A stretch of 64,000 nt of DNA from JANXQZ01 sp038225555 (GTDB lineage Bacteria; Acidobacteriota; Terriglobia; Bryobacterales; Bryobacteraceae). The first letter of the stretch is position 1. The number at the start of each line of letters is the position of its first letter. A program made the translations under genes and the position numbers. Below the pieces are notes generated by a model. That model worked only from the letters and a program-made list of their open reading frames with translations. It had not been told where the DNA came from and made no database searches. Shown here piece by piece: positions 36,773 through 46,052 of this stretch. The stretch spans positions 1 to 64,000 of the forward strand of contig JBBRRB010000027.1 of assembly GCA_038225555.1 (NCBI GenBank), read 5' to 3'.

Positions 36773-38128
36773 ATGCGCTCCTACGTCTTCCTCATTTTGT
36801 GCGCTCTCATCGGTTCCGCGGCTAACGCTCAAGGCCAGGCTGAAGAATACCGGGTCTACACCGAACATCCCCGCCTGTTTCTCCGTCCTCAAAAACTTCG
36901 GCTCTTAAAGCGCGAGCGGGAACGGCAATCGATGCGTTGGCGTCAGTTCGATACGCTGATCTCAGGCAAGGCTGAGATGCCGGAGCCCGGGTTCGCGTTA
37001 TCGCTTTACTATGCTGTAAGTGGCGACGCCGCGACTGGGAAACGAGCCATCGATTGGGCGCTGGGGGCCGGATCCGATTTACGCCAATTGGCTCTTGTTT
37101 ACGACTGGTGCCAGAATTTGCTTGGCGAATCGCAATCGCAGGCGCTAGCGGCCAAGATTCGGAAGGGAATTGGAAGCTCTCCAGCGACGCCGTCTATCGG
37201 CATCCAGCGAAGCAGGATCCTAGCGGCCATCGCAATCGCTGAGCAGGATCAGAATGCAACCGAAACGACGCTTCGAACGGCTGTGGAGCAATGGTGGAAG
37301 GGGAAGATGGCCCCCAGCCTCAACGCAGGATCGAACCTCGACGCCGGTGCCGAATTGCAAGCTCTTTTAGAGACCTTGCATTCCGTTCGGGACAACCTCA
37401 CGATCGACCTCCGCTCTTTCGCGCCGGACTACTTCAAAACGCTTGCGACCTACGAAGTGGCATGCAATTATCCAGCCCCGTACCCGGCGACTGAAAACGA
37501 GTACAGGGTCCCGATCTTCAGCGGAAACGGGGATCCCGACGTTACGCGGTCCGCGCTGGCCCGGGCCGCTGGACTGAGCACGGTCGCTTATGATAGCAAC
37601 GCTCTCGAAAACCAGTTCCTGCAAGGATGGCTGATTCAGGACCGGTTTATGCTGCGCGGGGTCTACGGCGCGCCGTACGAATTCCTGTGGGCGAATCCCT
37701 ACCAACCCGGCCTCAGCTACGCGCACTTGCCGCTCGTATTTCACGACGCACGATCCGGAGTTCTATTCCTGAGGTCTAACTGGGACGAAGATGCTGTATG
37801 GTTCGCCTTGCAGGACGGACAAGCTCAACTCTATCGTGACGGCCATATCACTATGCTTTACCAAAAAGGCCCGCTAGCAGGAAAGCCCGAACCGATTCGG
37901 ATCGGCAAGGCCAGCATCGTAGTTGCTCGCGACCATCTGCGCTTTCAAGCCGACGGCGAGCAGATGTTTATTATTGGATGGAAACCACGAACTAAATATC
38001 ACGTCGAAGTCGACGATGAAGAGATGAGCGAAATGGAAGCGGACTTGGCTGGCACGCTAGCCCTGCAGTTTGCGGAGGATCGTACTCCGGGCGTGCGGAT
38101 TCAGGAAGTCTCGCACGCCCGTCAATGA
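36773..38128 (+). CDS. Secreted heparinase-like protein of unknown function
   Basis: A 451-residue protein. The ATG at 36773 gives a clean signal peptide (MRSYVFLILCALIGSAANAQ); a GTG at 36746 is an alternative. The start of the mature part (EHPRLFLRPQKLRLLKRERE) and the C-terminal beta region (GVLFLRSNWDEDAVWFALQD, then GQAQLYRDGHITMLY) match what I know of heparinase II/III-type uronate lyases and relatives. The middle alpha/alpha barrel is short. Catalytic residues cannot be assigned with confidence. Likely acts on polysaccharide outside the cytoplasm. Confidence 0.65.
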   Translation: MRSYVFLILCALIGSAANAQGQAEEYRVYTEHPRLFLRPQKLRLLKRERERQSMRWRQFDTLISGKAEMPEPGFALSLYYAVSGDAATGKRAIDWALGAGSDLRQLALVYDWCQNLLGESQSQALAAKIRKGIGSSPATPSIGIQRSRILAAIAIAEQDQNATETTLRTAVEQWWKGKMAPSLNAGSNLDAGAELQALLETLHSVRDNLTIDLRSFAPDYFKTLATYEVACNYPAPYPATENEYRVPIFSGNGDPDVTRSALARAAGLSTVAYDSNALENQFLQGWLIQDRFMLRGVYGAPYEFLWANPYQPGLSYAHLPLVFHDARSGVLFLRSNWDEDAVWFALQDGQAQLYRDGHITMLYQKGPLAGKPEPIRIGKASIVVARDHLRFQADGEQMFIIGWKPRTKYHVEVDDEEMSEMEADLAGTLALQFAEDRTPGVRIQEVSHARQ

Positions 38129-38147
38129 AAGCCGAGCTCCGGCGGCG

Positions 38148-39239
38148 CTACTTGTTGAGGCCGGACGGAGGCTTTACTCCGCTGTTCTTCCATTCTCGCA
38201 ACTGCGAGAATCCCCTGGCGATCTCCGGTGCCAAAATCGTGCAATGCCCATCATGTTCCACAAACTGCTGCACGAAGAAATCGCGAGACCCGGCGATCTC
38301 AGTCAGACCAGGGTACATGGCGGGCACGCGGACCGGTACCAGCGGATCGTACGTTGTGTGAATCGCCAGCAGAGGATGAGACAATTTGCCCGTGGGCGTG
38401 TACCAAGTGCGAATGTACTCAGCCGCTTTCTTATCCGCCGCGTAACGCTTTACACCCTCGTTTAGCGGATTGTAGTCGTCCAACGATTCGTAAATCACGT
38501 CCCGGTTATCGAATGGATTGCCCCCGGTCCGCTGCTGCAGTTCCCGGAACAGGTCCGTCAGGAACACTAATGTCGCACCCATATCTTTGTTGCTATGCGC
38601 CCCCGTGAACCGCCGCAGCGCTGCCGACTTTTCGGGCTGGCTGTCCAGCAGAGCGATCAGTTCCTTGGCTTTCGCGGTCGAGTTCCGGAAGTCGGCGGGG
38701 ACGTTATCCGGCGGGGGCAAAACATTGGGGAAATAATAATCGAACACCACTCTCGCATCGAACGCTCCGCGAGCCATGAAGTAGTTGGTCGGGGCAAGCG
38801 GACCGCACAGCGCCAAACCCGCGTCGTAATTCGTCGGGTAGCGCTCCATCAGCATCATCGTGAGAAAGCCGCCCATCGAGTGTCCCGTTACAAACGTCTC
38901 CTTCGGTTTGCCATATTTCGTGCCGAAATAGCGGCGCAATTCTTCGGTATCCAGGATGGCTTCCTGAACCGCCCAGCCTCCCGCCGCGTAGCCCGATTGC
39001 GCCAGCGCGTAGCCTTGATCGGTGAATACGGCGAATATTGGGGGCAGTTTGGTGTCTTTGAAGGAGCCAGGTTCGGCGTTGTAGCCATGGCAGTAGATCA
39101 CCAAGCCACCGTTCCAGTTTTCGGGGACGTCGATGCGGAACTTGGCACCATTTAGATCGCCCAGCTCAGTCTTGGGACCTGCGATGGGGCCTGCAAGACC
39201 GAGAGCGCTCGCTAACACGAACAGAGTGAAGAGCTTCAT
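38148..39239 (-). CDS. Secreted alpha/beta hydrolase (esterase/prolyl-oligopeptidase-like)
   Basis: A 363-residue hydrolase. The ATG at 39239 provides a signal peptide (MKLFTLFVLASALGLAGPIA). The nucleophile is Ser121 in TGHSMGGFLTM. The oxyanion region is IYCHGYNAEPG. The likely acid is in HTTYDPLVPV and the His in VEHDGHCTIL. An unusually long lid lies between about 140 and 300. The substrate is unknown; the family includes feruloyl esterases and tannases. Divergent from the SDR gene with almost no gap. Confidence 0.8.
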   Translation of the reverse strand: MKLFTLFVLASALGLAGPIAGPKTELGDLNGAKFRIDVPENWNGGLVIYCHGYNAEPGSFKDTKLPPIFAVFTDQGYALAQSGYAAGGWAVQEAILDTEELRRYFGTKYGKPKETFVTGHSMGGFLTMMLMERYPTNYDAGLALCGPLAPTNYFMARGAFDARVVFDYYFPNVLPPPDNVPADFRNSTAKAKELIALLDSQPEKSAALRRFTGAHSNKDMGATLVFLTDLFRELQQRTGGNPFDNRDVIYESLDDYNPLNEGVKRYAADKKAAEYIRTWYTPTGKLSHPLLAIHTTYDPLVPVRVPAMYPGLTEIAGSRDFFVQQFVEHDGHCTILAPEIARGFSQLREWKNSGVKPPSGLNK

Positions 39240-39255
39240 GGATATCAAAAGTATA

Positions 39256-40035
39256 ATGCATGTGGGGGATTCATTGGCTGAACTGAAAGGAAAGACGGCG
39301 CTGGTCACGGGCGCATCGCGCGGAATCGGAGCCGCGACCGCGGTCGCGCTGGCACGGCATGGAGCATCGAGAGTAGTGATCCACTACAGCGGCTATCGCG
39401 AAGGAGCGGAACGGACGCTCTCGTTGGTGGAGGGCGCCGGAGCCCAGGGCGAGTTGATCTCGGGCGATCTATCTACCTCGGAGGGCATCCAAGCCTTCGT
39501 TGCCGATGTGAAAAAGACGGTGCCCGAGGTAGACATTCTGATCAACAACGCCGGGTCGCTAGTGGGACGGGCGAAGCTGGAAGAGTTCACTGAGGGTTTG
39601 TTTGACCAGGTGATGAACCTCAATGTGAAGAGCGTGTACTTCCTCTGCCAGGCGGTAACTCCGCACATGGTCCGATCAGGGTCGGGGGTTATTATCAATT
39701 TGAGTTCGATCGCCGCGCGAAATGGGGGCGGTCCTGGAGCGACGATCTACGCGGCAGCTAAAGCGGCTGTGTCGGCGATCACCAAGGGTCTGGCCAAGGA
39801 ATTGGCACCGAAAGGGATTCGGGTGAATGCGGTGAGTCCGGGCACCGTGGACAACCACTTCCACGAGGTGTTCTCAACCAAGCAGACGCTCGAAAGCATG
39901 CGCGCATCGGCTCCCGCTGGAACCCTCGGAACGAATGAGGAGGTGGCTGATGCGATCCTCTTCCTCTGCACCGAACCGTCGCGCTATATACACGGCCAGA
40001 CCATCGAAATCAATGGTGGCATGTACATGATTTGA
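39256..40035 (+). CDS. Short-chain dehydrogenase/reductase, FabG-like
   Basis: A 259-residue SDR from the ATG at 39256 to the stop. It has the NAD(P)-binding GASRGIG, the NNAG motif, the active-site Ser (NLSSIAARNGGG) and Tyr-Lys in YAAAKAAV, and a C-terminal PSRYIHGQTIEINGG. A TATAAT overlaps the ATG (39252-39257), so GTG at 39262 or TTG at 39274 (preceded by GGGGG) may be the real start, trimming 2-6 residues. Likely a 3-oxoacyl-ACP reductase relative; no fatty-acid gene is adjacent. Its last 26 bases overlap the fcl gene on the other strand. Confidence 0.85.
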   Translation: MHVGDSLAELKGKTALVTGASRGIGAATAVALARHGASRVVIHYSGYREGAERTLSLVEGAGAQGELISGDLSTSEGIQAFVADVKKTVPEVDILINNAGSLVGRAKLEEFTEGLFDQVMNLNVKSVYFLCQAVTPHMVRSGSGVIINLSSIAARNGGGPGATIYAAAKAAVSAITKGLAKELAPKGIRVNAVSPGTVDNHFHEVFSTKQTLESMRASAPAGTLGTNEEVADAILFLCTEPSRYIHGQTIEINGGMYMI

Positions 40036-40957
40036 AGTTTTCCAGATACCAACCATACGTGCTCGCAATGCCTTCGCGGAGCGGCGTGCGAGCTGTCCAA
40101 CCTAAACTGGTCAACTTGGAAACGTCCAGCAATTTGCGGAGAGTTCCATCGGGTTTGGTCTCGTCGAACGCAACACGTCCCTGGTAGCCGGTCGCCTGCT
40201 GAATCATTTCGGCTAGTTCCCGGATTGTTACGTCTGTACCAGTGCCGACATTCACGATCTCCGGCTCGTCGTAGTGCTCCATCAGGAACAACGCCGCATC
40301 GGCCAGATCGTCCACATGGAGAAACTCGCGCCGAGGCGACCCCGTTCCCCACACCGGCAATTCAGCGTCGCCGTTTTGTTTGGCTTCATGCGCCTTGCGA
40401 AGCAAAGCCGGCAAGACATGCGACGACTGCAGATCGAAATTATCCCCCGGACCGTATAGATTCGTCGGCATCAAGCTGATCGCATTGAACCCGTACTGCT
40501 TTCGGTAGGCTTGGGCCATCTTGATCCCTGCGATTTTGGCGATCGCGTACCATTCGTTCGTTGCTTCCAACGGACCCGTCAGCAGGTATTCTTCTTTGAT
40601 CGGCTGAGGAGCCATCTTGGGATAAATACAGGACGAACCCCAAAAAGCCAGCTTCTTCGCTCCGTGCCGATAGGCCGAATCGATGACGTTGGTTTGAATG
40701 GCTAGGTTGTCGCGCAGGAAATCTGCTGGATAGGTGCTGTTCGCGAGAATGCCGCCCACTTTCGCCGCAGCCAGAAAAACGTAGTCGGGACGCTCCTGCC
40801 GAAATAGATTATCAACCGCGGCCTGATTGCAAAGATCCACTTCCGAACGTGTGCGCAAGACGAGATTCCCGTAGCCGGCAGCCCCAAGACGACGCACAAT
40901 GGCCGATCCGACCAGCCCTCGATGCCCCGCTACGAAGATCTTTCCAGCTCTATCCAT
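40010..40957 (-). CDS. fcl: GDP-L-fucose synthase
   Basis: A 315-residue epimerase/reductase making GDP-L-fucose from GDP-4-keto-6-deoxymannose. The ATG at 40957 gives MDRAGKIFVAGHRGLVGSAI with the GxxGxxG site. The catalytic Ser-Tyr-Lys set is in SSCIYPKMAPQPIKEEYLL, then EWYAIAKIAGIKM, and the family signature MPTNLYGPGDNFDL is present. It overlaps the end of gmd by 8 bases, and the two enzymes act consecutively. The 3' end overlaps the convergent SDR. Confidence 0.93.
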   Translation of the reverse strand: MDRAGKIFVAGHRGLVGSAIVRRLGAAGYGNLVLRTRSEVDLCNQAAVDNLFRQERPDYVFLAAAKVGGILANSTYPADFLRDNLAIQTNVIDSAYRHGAKKLAFWGSSCIYPKMAPQPIKEEYLLTGPLEATNEWYAIAKIAGIKMAQAYRKQYGFNAISLMPTNLYGPGDNFDLQSSHVLPALLRKAHEAKQNGDAELPVWGTGSPRREFLHVDDLADAALFLMEHYDEPEIVNVGTGTDVTIRELAEMIQQATGYQGRVAFDETKPDGTLRKLLDVSKLTSLGWTARTPLREGIASTYGWYLENFKSCTCHH

Positions 40958-41996
40958 GCGCCATGCCGCGGACCACAACCTTATGCCCCGCGGTGGCAAG
41001 AGTCAATTCCTGTTGGGCAAGCTCCAGATCGTGCTCCACCATCAGCCGCACCAGGTCCTCGAACCCTACCTTCGGTTTCCAGCCTAGTTTAAGGCGCGCC
41101 TTGGATGAGTCGCCCATCAGATAATCGACCTCGGTGGGGCGAAAATACCGGGGATCGGTTTCGACGTATTTGGTCCAATCCAAACCGCAACATGCCCCCG
41201 CTAGATCCAAAAACTCGCGAACCGAATGCGACTCGCCGGTGGAAACCACGTAGTCGTCGGGCTCGGGCGCCTGCAGCATGAGCCACATCGCCTCCACGTA
41301 ATCGCCGGCAAACCCCCAATCCCGTTTTGCATCCAAATTGCCCAGAAATAGCTTATTCTGCAGGCCCAGCTTTATGCGGCCTAGCGCCCGGGTGATTTTG
41401 CGCGTTACAAAGGTCTCTCCGCGTCGCTCCGACTCATGATTGAAGAGGATGCCATTGCAGATGAACAGCTTGTAGGCTTCGCGATAATTGACCGCATACC
41501 AATGCGCCGCGACCTTGCTGGCCGCGTACGGGCTGCGAGGATAAAACGGCGTCGTTTCGTTCTGCGGAGGCTTGGTCGCGCCGTACATCTCCGACGAGCC
41601 CGCCTGATAAAAACGGATCCGACGCCCCCCCGAGCCAACGTAATCCCTCAACGCCTCCAGCAAGCGCAAAGTTCCGGTCGCGACCACGTCCGCCGTATAC
41701 TCCGCCTGGTCGAAGCTTACCCGAACGTGCGACTGCGCCGCCAGATTGTAAATCTCATCTGGCTGGACTCTTTCGATCACGTGCCTCAGCGCGGCGCCGT
41801 CCGTTACATCGCCGTAATGCAAATGCAGCGAGGAGCCTTGGTCATGCGGATCGGCGTAAATCGAGTCCAAACGATCTGTGTTGAACGTGGATGCACGGCG
41901 CACGATTCCATGCACCTCGTAATCCTTGGCCAGCAAAAATTCCGCGAGAAACGATCCGTCCTGTCCCGTGATTCCCGTTATCAGCGCCTTTTTCAT
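40950..41996 (-). CDS. gmd: GDP-mannose 4,6-dehydratase
   Basis: A 348-residue extended SDR. Cofactor motif TGITGQDGSFLAEFLL, hallmark YNLAAQSHVRVSFDQ, Thr/Glu region AGSSEMYG, and Tyr-Lys in SPYAASKVAAHWY are all present; FNHESERRGETFVTRKI is the GMD signature. It converts GDP-mannose to the 4-keto-6-deoxy intermediate used by Fcl. It starts 3 bases after the stop of a nucleotide-sugar dehydrogenase and overlaps fcl, so the three form one operon for surface-polysaccharide precursors. Confidence 0.95.
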   Translation of the reverse strand: MKKALITGITGQDGSFLAEFLLAKDYEVHGIVRRASTFNTDRLDSIYADPHDQGSSLHLHYGDVTDGAALRHVIERVQPDEIYNLAAQSHVRVSFDQAEYTADVVATGTLRLLEALRDYVGSGGRRIRFYQAGSSEMYGATKPPQNETTPFYPRSPYAASKVAAHWYAVNYREAYKLFICNGILFNHESERRGETFVTRKITRALGRIKLGLQNKLFLGNLDAKRDWGFAGDYVEAMWLMLQAPEPDDYVVSTGESHSVREFLDLAGACCGLDWTKYVETDPRYFRPTEVDYLMGDSSKARLKLGWKPKVGFEDLVRLMVEHDLELAQQELTLATAGHKVVVRGMAHG

Positions 41997-41999
41997 ACG

Positions 42000-43313
42000 C
42001 TAGTGGGCCACCAAGCCTACCTTCGTCAAGCCAGTCCCCATGAGATCCAAAACCGGCAAACCGCTGCTCGCAATCTTATCGGATGACGCGGCGCTTTGCT
42101 TTTGAGCAATGACCAGACAATCCGCCCACCCTAGAAGCTGATCGAGGCTGTTGTCCATAAGCCGGCCGATATGAGGAATGGTCTGCAGAATAAAATTCCT
42201 GTTGCTCCCATAGAGATCAACAATCCGTATGTGCGGATCGAAGACCCGGATGTCGCGCCCCTTGCCGATCAAATATTCCAGCATCGCCACCACGGGACTC
42301 TCGCGCAAATCGTCGGTATTTTCTTTGAAAGCCAGGCCAATCACGCCGATACGGCTCTCGGGAAGGTCCATGACGGATTCAATAGCGCGCTTCAGATGCT
42401 GCTCGTTGCTCGGCATGGCCGATTCCAGCAGAGGAAGTTTGAGATCCAGCCGATTGGCCCGATAAGTCAGCGCGCGCAAGTCTTTCGGTAAACACGACCC
42501 GCCAAACGCGAATCCAGGCTTCAAATAGGCCTTTGAGACGTTCAGCTTGACGTCCTCGCACAGGGTGTCCATCACCTCTCGAGAATCCACGTCGAGCTTG
42601 CCGCACAGCGCCCCAATCTCGTTTGCGAAGGAGATCTTTACCGCATGGAACGCGTTGCACGCATACTTGATCATCTCGGCCGTGCGCAGCGAGACTTGGC
42701 AGGCCGAAACTCCCAGAGGCGCGTACAACTCCGCCACCTGCTTTACAGCCGACAGGTCGGACCCTCCCACCACCACCAGCGAGGGTTCCATAAAATCTTG
42801 CACCGCAATCCCTTCGCGAAGGAATTCAGGATTCGAGACGACTCGGACGTTAGGGTGCCCGCTGAGTGCCGGAAGCACCACTTCCTCGCAAGTACCGGGA
42901 AATACCGTGCTGCGGATCGCGACAATCAGCGGCTTGGCCCGACCATGCAACTCGTCGGCGATTTCCCCGACCACACGCTTCAATTGATCGAGCCCAAGAT
43001 TGCCATTTCGCTCGGAAGGAGTGCCCACGCACACGAAGGCTACATCCGCTTCGCGAACGCCGTCGGACAACGATGTGGTTGCAGTCAAGGAACCGTTTTC
43101 AGCGGCTTCTCGAACCAGATCTTCCAGTCCAGGCTCATAGAATGGAGCCTGTCCGTTGCGCACGCTATCGACCTTATGCTGATCGCTGTCGATTCCGATT
43201 ACCCGATAACTTAGCTTCGCAAGGCACGCAGCGCTGACGCACCCGATATATCCTAAGCCAAGCACCGCAATAGTAGGTTTTCCGTTCTCCACGCGCCATC
43301 CTTCAGTTTTCAT
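42000..43313 (-). CDS. UDP-glucose/GDP-mannose dehydrogenase family protein, AlgD-like
   Basis: A 437-residue NAD-dependent nucleotide-sugar dehydrogenase (ATG at 43313; a GTG one codon earlier is possible). It has the Rossmann GLGYIG, SNPEFLREG, the catalytic Cys in GFAFGGSCLPKDLRAL, and FKENTDDLRESP. GFAFGGSC is the form typical of GDP-mannose 6-dehydrogenase rather than UDP-glucose dehydrogenase, and it leads directly into gmd and fcl, which also use GDP-mannose. Inference: it makes GDP-mannuronate, drawing from the same pool. UDP-glucose specificity cannot be excluded. Confidence 0.85.
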   Translation of the reverse strand: MKTEGWRVENGKPTIAVLGLGYIGCVSAACLAKLSYRVIGIDSDQHKVDSVRNGQAPFYEPGLEDLVREAAENGSLTATTSLSDGVREADVAFVCVGTPSERNGNLGLDQLKRVVGEIADELHGRAKPLIVAIRSTVFPGTCEEVVLPALSGHPNVRVVSNPEFLREGIAVQDFMEPSLVVVGGSDLSAVKQVAELYAPLGVSACQVSLRTAEMIKYACNAFHAVKISFANEIGALCGKLDVDSREVMDTLCEDVKLNVSKAYLKPGFAFGGSCLPKDLRALTYRANRLDLKLPLLESAMPSNEQHLKRAIESVMDLPESRIGVIGLAFKENTDDLRESPVVAMLEYLIGKGRDIRVFDPHIRIVDLYGSNRNFILQTIPHIGRLMDNSLDQLLGWADCLVIAQKQSAASSDKIASSGLPVLDLMGTGLTKVGLVAH

Positions 43314-43365
43314 CACAACGAACGTTAGTGAGCCAGTGCCCGAGTAAATCTCAATCTAAAATCGG

Positions 43366-44202
43366 CTACCATGCGATTCGAGCTGGAAAATATTCCGCGA
43401 TTAGATCCTGGTAGAAAGGCTTCACTTCTTTCAGATCGGGGCGGTTGGAGCTTTTCGAATACAGATCGTACGGATTGAACTTCTTCACCCAGTCGAACAT
43501 CTCACGGTCTACACCATTCATTAAATGGGAATAAGCTCCCTCTCGATGACCAGAATAGAACGAGTGGTATCGAATCATGTAGAGCGCTTCTTGAGGGAGG
43601 TAATCTTTCACGACGTGGTAAAGGTACTCGTCATGGCCCCACGACAAATCCACTTTGTCGAGCCCGCAATTTTCCGAGTAGACGCCAAGAATCGTTTGAT
43701 ATTCCGGAACCTGCCGGTCGGGGTTAGCCGCGAACAACTCCGGAAACACGATCTTCTGAGACCATGCGCAGCCGACCGGAAAGGTGTCGCCCACCACCGA
43801 CCACTGGGGCTCGCCATATAGGCAAAGAACCTTGCCGAGATCGTGAATCAACCCGGTCAGAATCATCCAGCGCGGGTGCCCGTCTCGGCGAATCGCTTCC
43901 GCGGCTTGCAGATTGTGGTCGATTTGGCTGAGGTCCGTGTCCGGGTCGCTATCGTCAACCAGGGTGTTGAGATACTCCATGGCTTCCCAGATTCCCATTT
44001 CGCTCTTCTGCTTCGTCGTGTACTGGGATTTTTTGGATAAGACAAAATCGCGAGTCTGGTGCGAGTGGTTTAGCCGATAGAACTCGCGCACTCCGGCCGG
44101 TGCGGAGTCGTCGAACTTCCGGAAATCTTCGGTCTTTCGGTTGGGATCGTATCGATCAGCGACAAAATCCTCCCAAAGGTCTGCCTGCGTAGCTAATCCC
44201 AT
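43366..44202 (-). CDS. myo-Inositol oxygenase
   Basis: A 278-residue MIOX, about the length of the animal enzyme. All six diiron ligands can be placed: H96 (IDHNLQAAE), H120 and D121 (GLIHDLGK), H190 (GHDEYLYH), H213 (RYHSFYSGH) and D246 (NPYDLYSK). Motif YRLNHSHQTRDFV matches the family N-terminus. Known: it cleaves myo-inositol with O2 to D-glucuronate. It is well known in eukaryotes and sporadic in bacteria. The next gene in the same direction starts 50 bases on, an AlgD-like dehydrogenase, so a link to uronic-acid metabolism is plausible. No transporter or uronate isomerase is nearby. Confidence 0.9.
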   Translation of the reverse strand: MGLATQADLWEDFVADRYDPNRKTEDFRKFDDSAPAGVREFYRLNHSHQTRDFVLSKKSQYTTKQKSEMGIWEAMEYLNTLVDDSDPDTDLSQIDHNLQAAEAIRRDGHPRWMILTGLIHDLGKVLCLYGEPQWSVVGDTFPVGCAWSQKIVFPELFAANPDRQVPEYQTILGVYSENCGLDKVDLSWGHDEYLYHVVKDYLPQEALYMIRYHSFYSGHREGAYSHLMNGVDREMFDWVKKFNPYDLYSKSSNRPDLKEVKPFYQDLIAEYFPARIAW

Positions 44203-44236
44203 ACGTACAGAATATCAGTCGGAGGAGCCGAAAACT

Positions 44237-45226
44237 TTACATCGTCCAACGCCAAAGATTCGCACCCACGGTGTATCCCGCTCCGACCGCCGCGAACACC
44301 ACCAGATCCCCCTTCTTCAGTCTTCCCTCTTCCACCGCATCGCGAGTAGCCAGCGGAATCGTGGCGGCCGTCGTGTTCCCATACCGATCGATGTTAACCA
44401 TTACCTGATCGCAGCGAAGCCCCAGGCGCTCGGCCGCTGCCATGATGAGTCTCTTGTTCGCCTGGTGCGGAATCAACATCGCAATGTCTTTAGCTGTCAA
44501 ATTATTGCGCTCCAGAAGATCCCGCGAAATCTCGTACATCTTTCGGACTGCGTACTTGAAGACTTGCTGACCGTCTTGCTTGACGAAATGCTGCTTCTGG
44601 TCAATCGTTTCGTGGGTGGCCGGCATGCGGCTTCCCCCGGCCGGCTGTTTCAGGTAATCGCCGCCCGAACCGTCAATCTCGTTCAGGAAGTCGATGAAAC
44701 CGGTCTCGCCATCCTCGGCCCGCTCGACCAGCATCGCGCCAGCTCCATCGCCAAACAGAATACAGGTTGCACGATCGGTGTAATCGAGAATGCGCGACAT
44801 GGTGTCCGCACCGATCACGAGCACTTTCTGATGCGATCCGCAGGACACCAGATGAGCGGCCGTAGTCAGTCCGTAGATGAAGCCCGAACAGGCGGCAACC
44901 AAGTCGAATCCCCAGGCTCCTTTCGCCCCGATTCGATCTTGGACCAAGCAGGCGGTGGCCGGAAATAGCATGTCAGGGGTGACTGTGCAAACGATCAGCG
45001 CGTTAAGTTCTTCAGCGCAGATCCCTCTTTGTTGCAGCGTGATGCGCGCGGCTTCCACGGCCATGTCGGAAGTTGCGATATTGGGCTCGGCGATATGCCG
45101 TTCGCGGATTCCGGTCCGATCCTGAATCCATTGATCGTTCGTATTTACCAGCTTCTCCAGATCGTGATTCGTCAAAACGCGCGGCGGACTGTAACAGCCA
45201 AGTGCTGTGATTTTCGCTCTGAACAA
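44237..45226 (-). CDS. fabH: 3-oxoacyl-ACP synthase III (KAS III)
   Basis: A 329-residue condensing enzyme that starts fatty-acid synthesis from acetyl-CoA and malonyl-ACP. The triad is complete: C113 (VAACSGFIYGL), H254 (LIPHQANKRL) and N284 (RYGNTTAA). The start is a TTG at 45226, well supported by GGGAGG a few bases upstream. No acpP, fabD or plsX lies beside it, so it is separated from the usual fatty-acid cluster and may be a specialised copy. Confidence 0.92.
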   Translation of the reverse strand: MFRAKITALGCYSPPRVLTNHDLEKLVNTNDQWIQDRTGIRERHIAEPNIATSDMAVEAARITLQQRGICAEELNALIVCTVTPDMLFPATACLVQDRIGAKGAWGFDLVAACSGFIYGLTTAAHLVSCGSHQKVLVIGADTMSRILDYTDRATCILFGDGAGAMLVERAEDGETGFIDFLNEIDGSGGDYLKQPAGGSRMPATHETIDQKQHFVKQDGQQVFKYAVRKMYEISRDLLERNNLTAKDIAMLIPHQANKRLIMAAAERLGLRCDQVMVNIDRYGNTTAATIPLATRDAVEEGRLKKGDLVVFAAVGAGYTVGANLWRWTM

Positions 45227-45240
45227 AAAGCCTCCCTGAA

Positions 45241-45923
45241 TTAACTTACGATTACATCACGTTTGGAGCCGGGGCCGCGCTGGTCCGTTCGCAAATGCAA
45301 CAAGCGCGGCCCGCAATGGGGGCAGAGTTCGACAATCACTACACCTGGTTGGGCTTGCACCTCAAAGTAGTTGTTGCCCTCATTCGTTTCAGCTACTTGA
45401 TTGTCTGGATCCACCATGACATAGAAGCTGAAGACAGGCGTCTCCGTGGTGCCAGGGCGTATTAAAACGGGAACGCAACGTTCGTGTCGACGCTCGTATT
45501 TACGCCAGGAGGAAAGTTCTGGGAAGCAGGCACGTTGATATCGAAAACCACGTCGGCATACAGGGGTGGATCCTGATGGTAGGACGAAACGTACTCTGTG
45601 CCGAAGGTTATTTTGAACGGACCAGTGGCTGGACCAAGACCGTTGTTGAAGACAACCACAGCGGGATGAACTCCATCTGTCCGGCGGTTTGGCATCACGG
45701 CCACCGGGATCAAGTCCGGGAGTTGCGGAGGCGGGTTGATGCAATTATTCAGGGCTTTTTGCAGAGTCAGCACGTTGGAACGAACGCTTCTGATCAGTCG
45801 CAGAGTCCGCAGTTTGTCGCGAGCGCTCGTCTCTCCGCTGAGTTCGGTTTGCAGGTCAGCCAGCAGATCCTTGTCGTTCTGAAGTTGGTCGGCGATGGGC
45901 TGGCAGCGTGCAGGGATTGCCAT
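45241..45923 (-). pseudogene. CARDB-like adhesion-domain gene interrupted by a frameshift
   Basis: The first frame (45923-45462, 153 codons) starts with a perfect ribosome site (AAGGAG, 6 bases). It encodes a helical stretch, then the first strands of a CARDB-type Ig domain (PDLIPVAVMPNRRTDGVHPA), and stops after NVAFPF. The continuation, VPVLIRPGTTETPVFSFYVM followed by VDPDNQVAETNEGNNYF, is in the -1 frame and runs to 45241. DNQVAETNEGNN is the classic end of CARDB domains. One frameshift near 45465-45480 therefore splits one gene. No canonical slippery heptamer is visible, so mutation or sequence error is more likely than programmed slippage. No signal peptide is seen. Confidence 0.7.
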
Positions 45924-45929
45924 GGTGTT

Positions 45930-45960
45930 CTCCTTTTATAGGGCGGAATACCGATCCGCC
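45930..45960 (-). promoter_or_regulatory. Ribosome-binding site and upstream hairpin of the CARDB-like gene
   Basis: On the minus strand an inverted repeat GGCGGA (45960-45955) and TCCGCC (45947-45942) with a 7-base loop lies just upstream of a strong AAGGAG at 45935-45930. The spacing would allow the stem to affect translation or to mark a repressor site. Its function is an inference only. Confidence 0.4.
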
Positions 45961-46052
45961 GTCCATTGGTGAACGCACTCTAGCTATCGTTTCGGCTCTT
46001 CTCCCAGGATCGGGCGACTCCTGTGCCAATCAGCCATCGAGGTAGACTATCG

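Noticed and set aside
45460..45485. Programmed -1 frameshift in the CARDB-like gene
   Set aside because: No X-XXY-YYZ slippery heptamer in the right frame and no clear downstream pseudoknot; mutation or sequence error is simpler.
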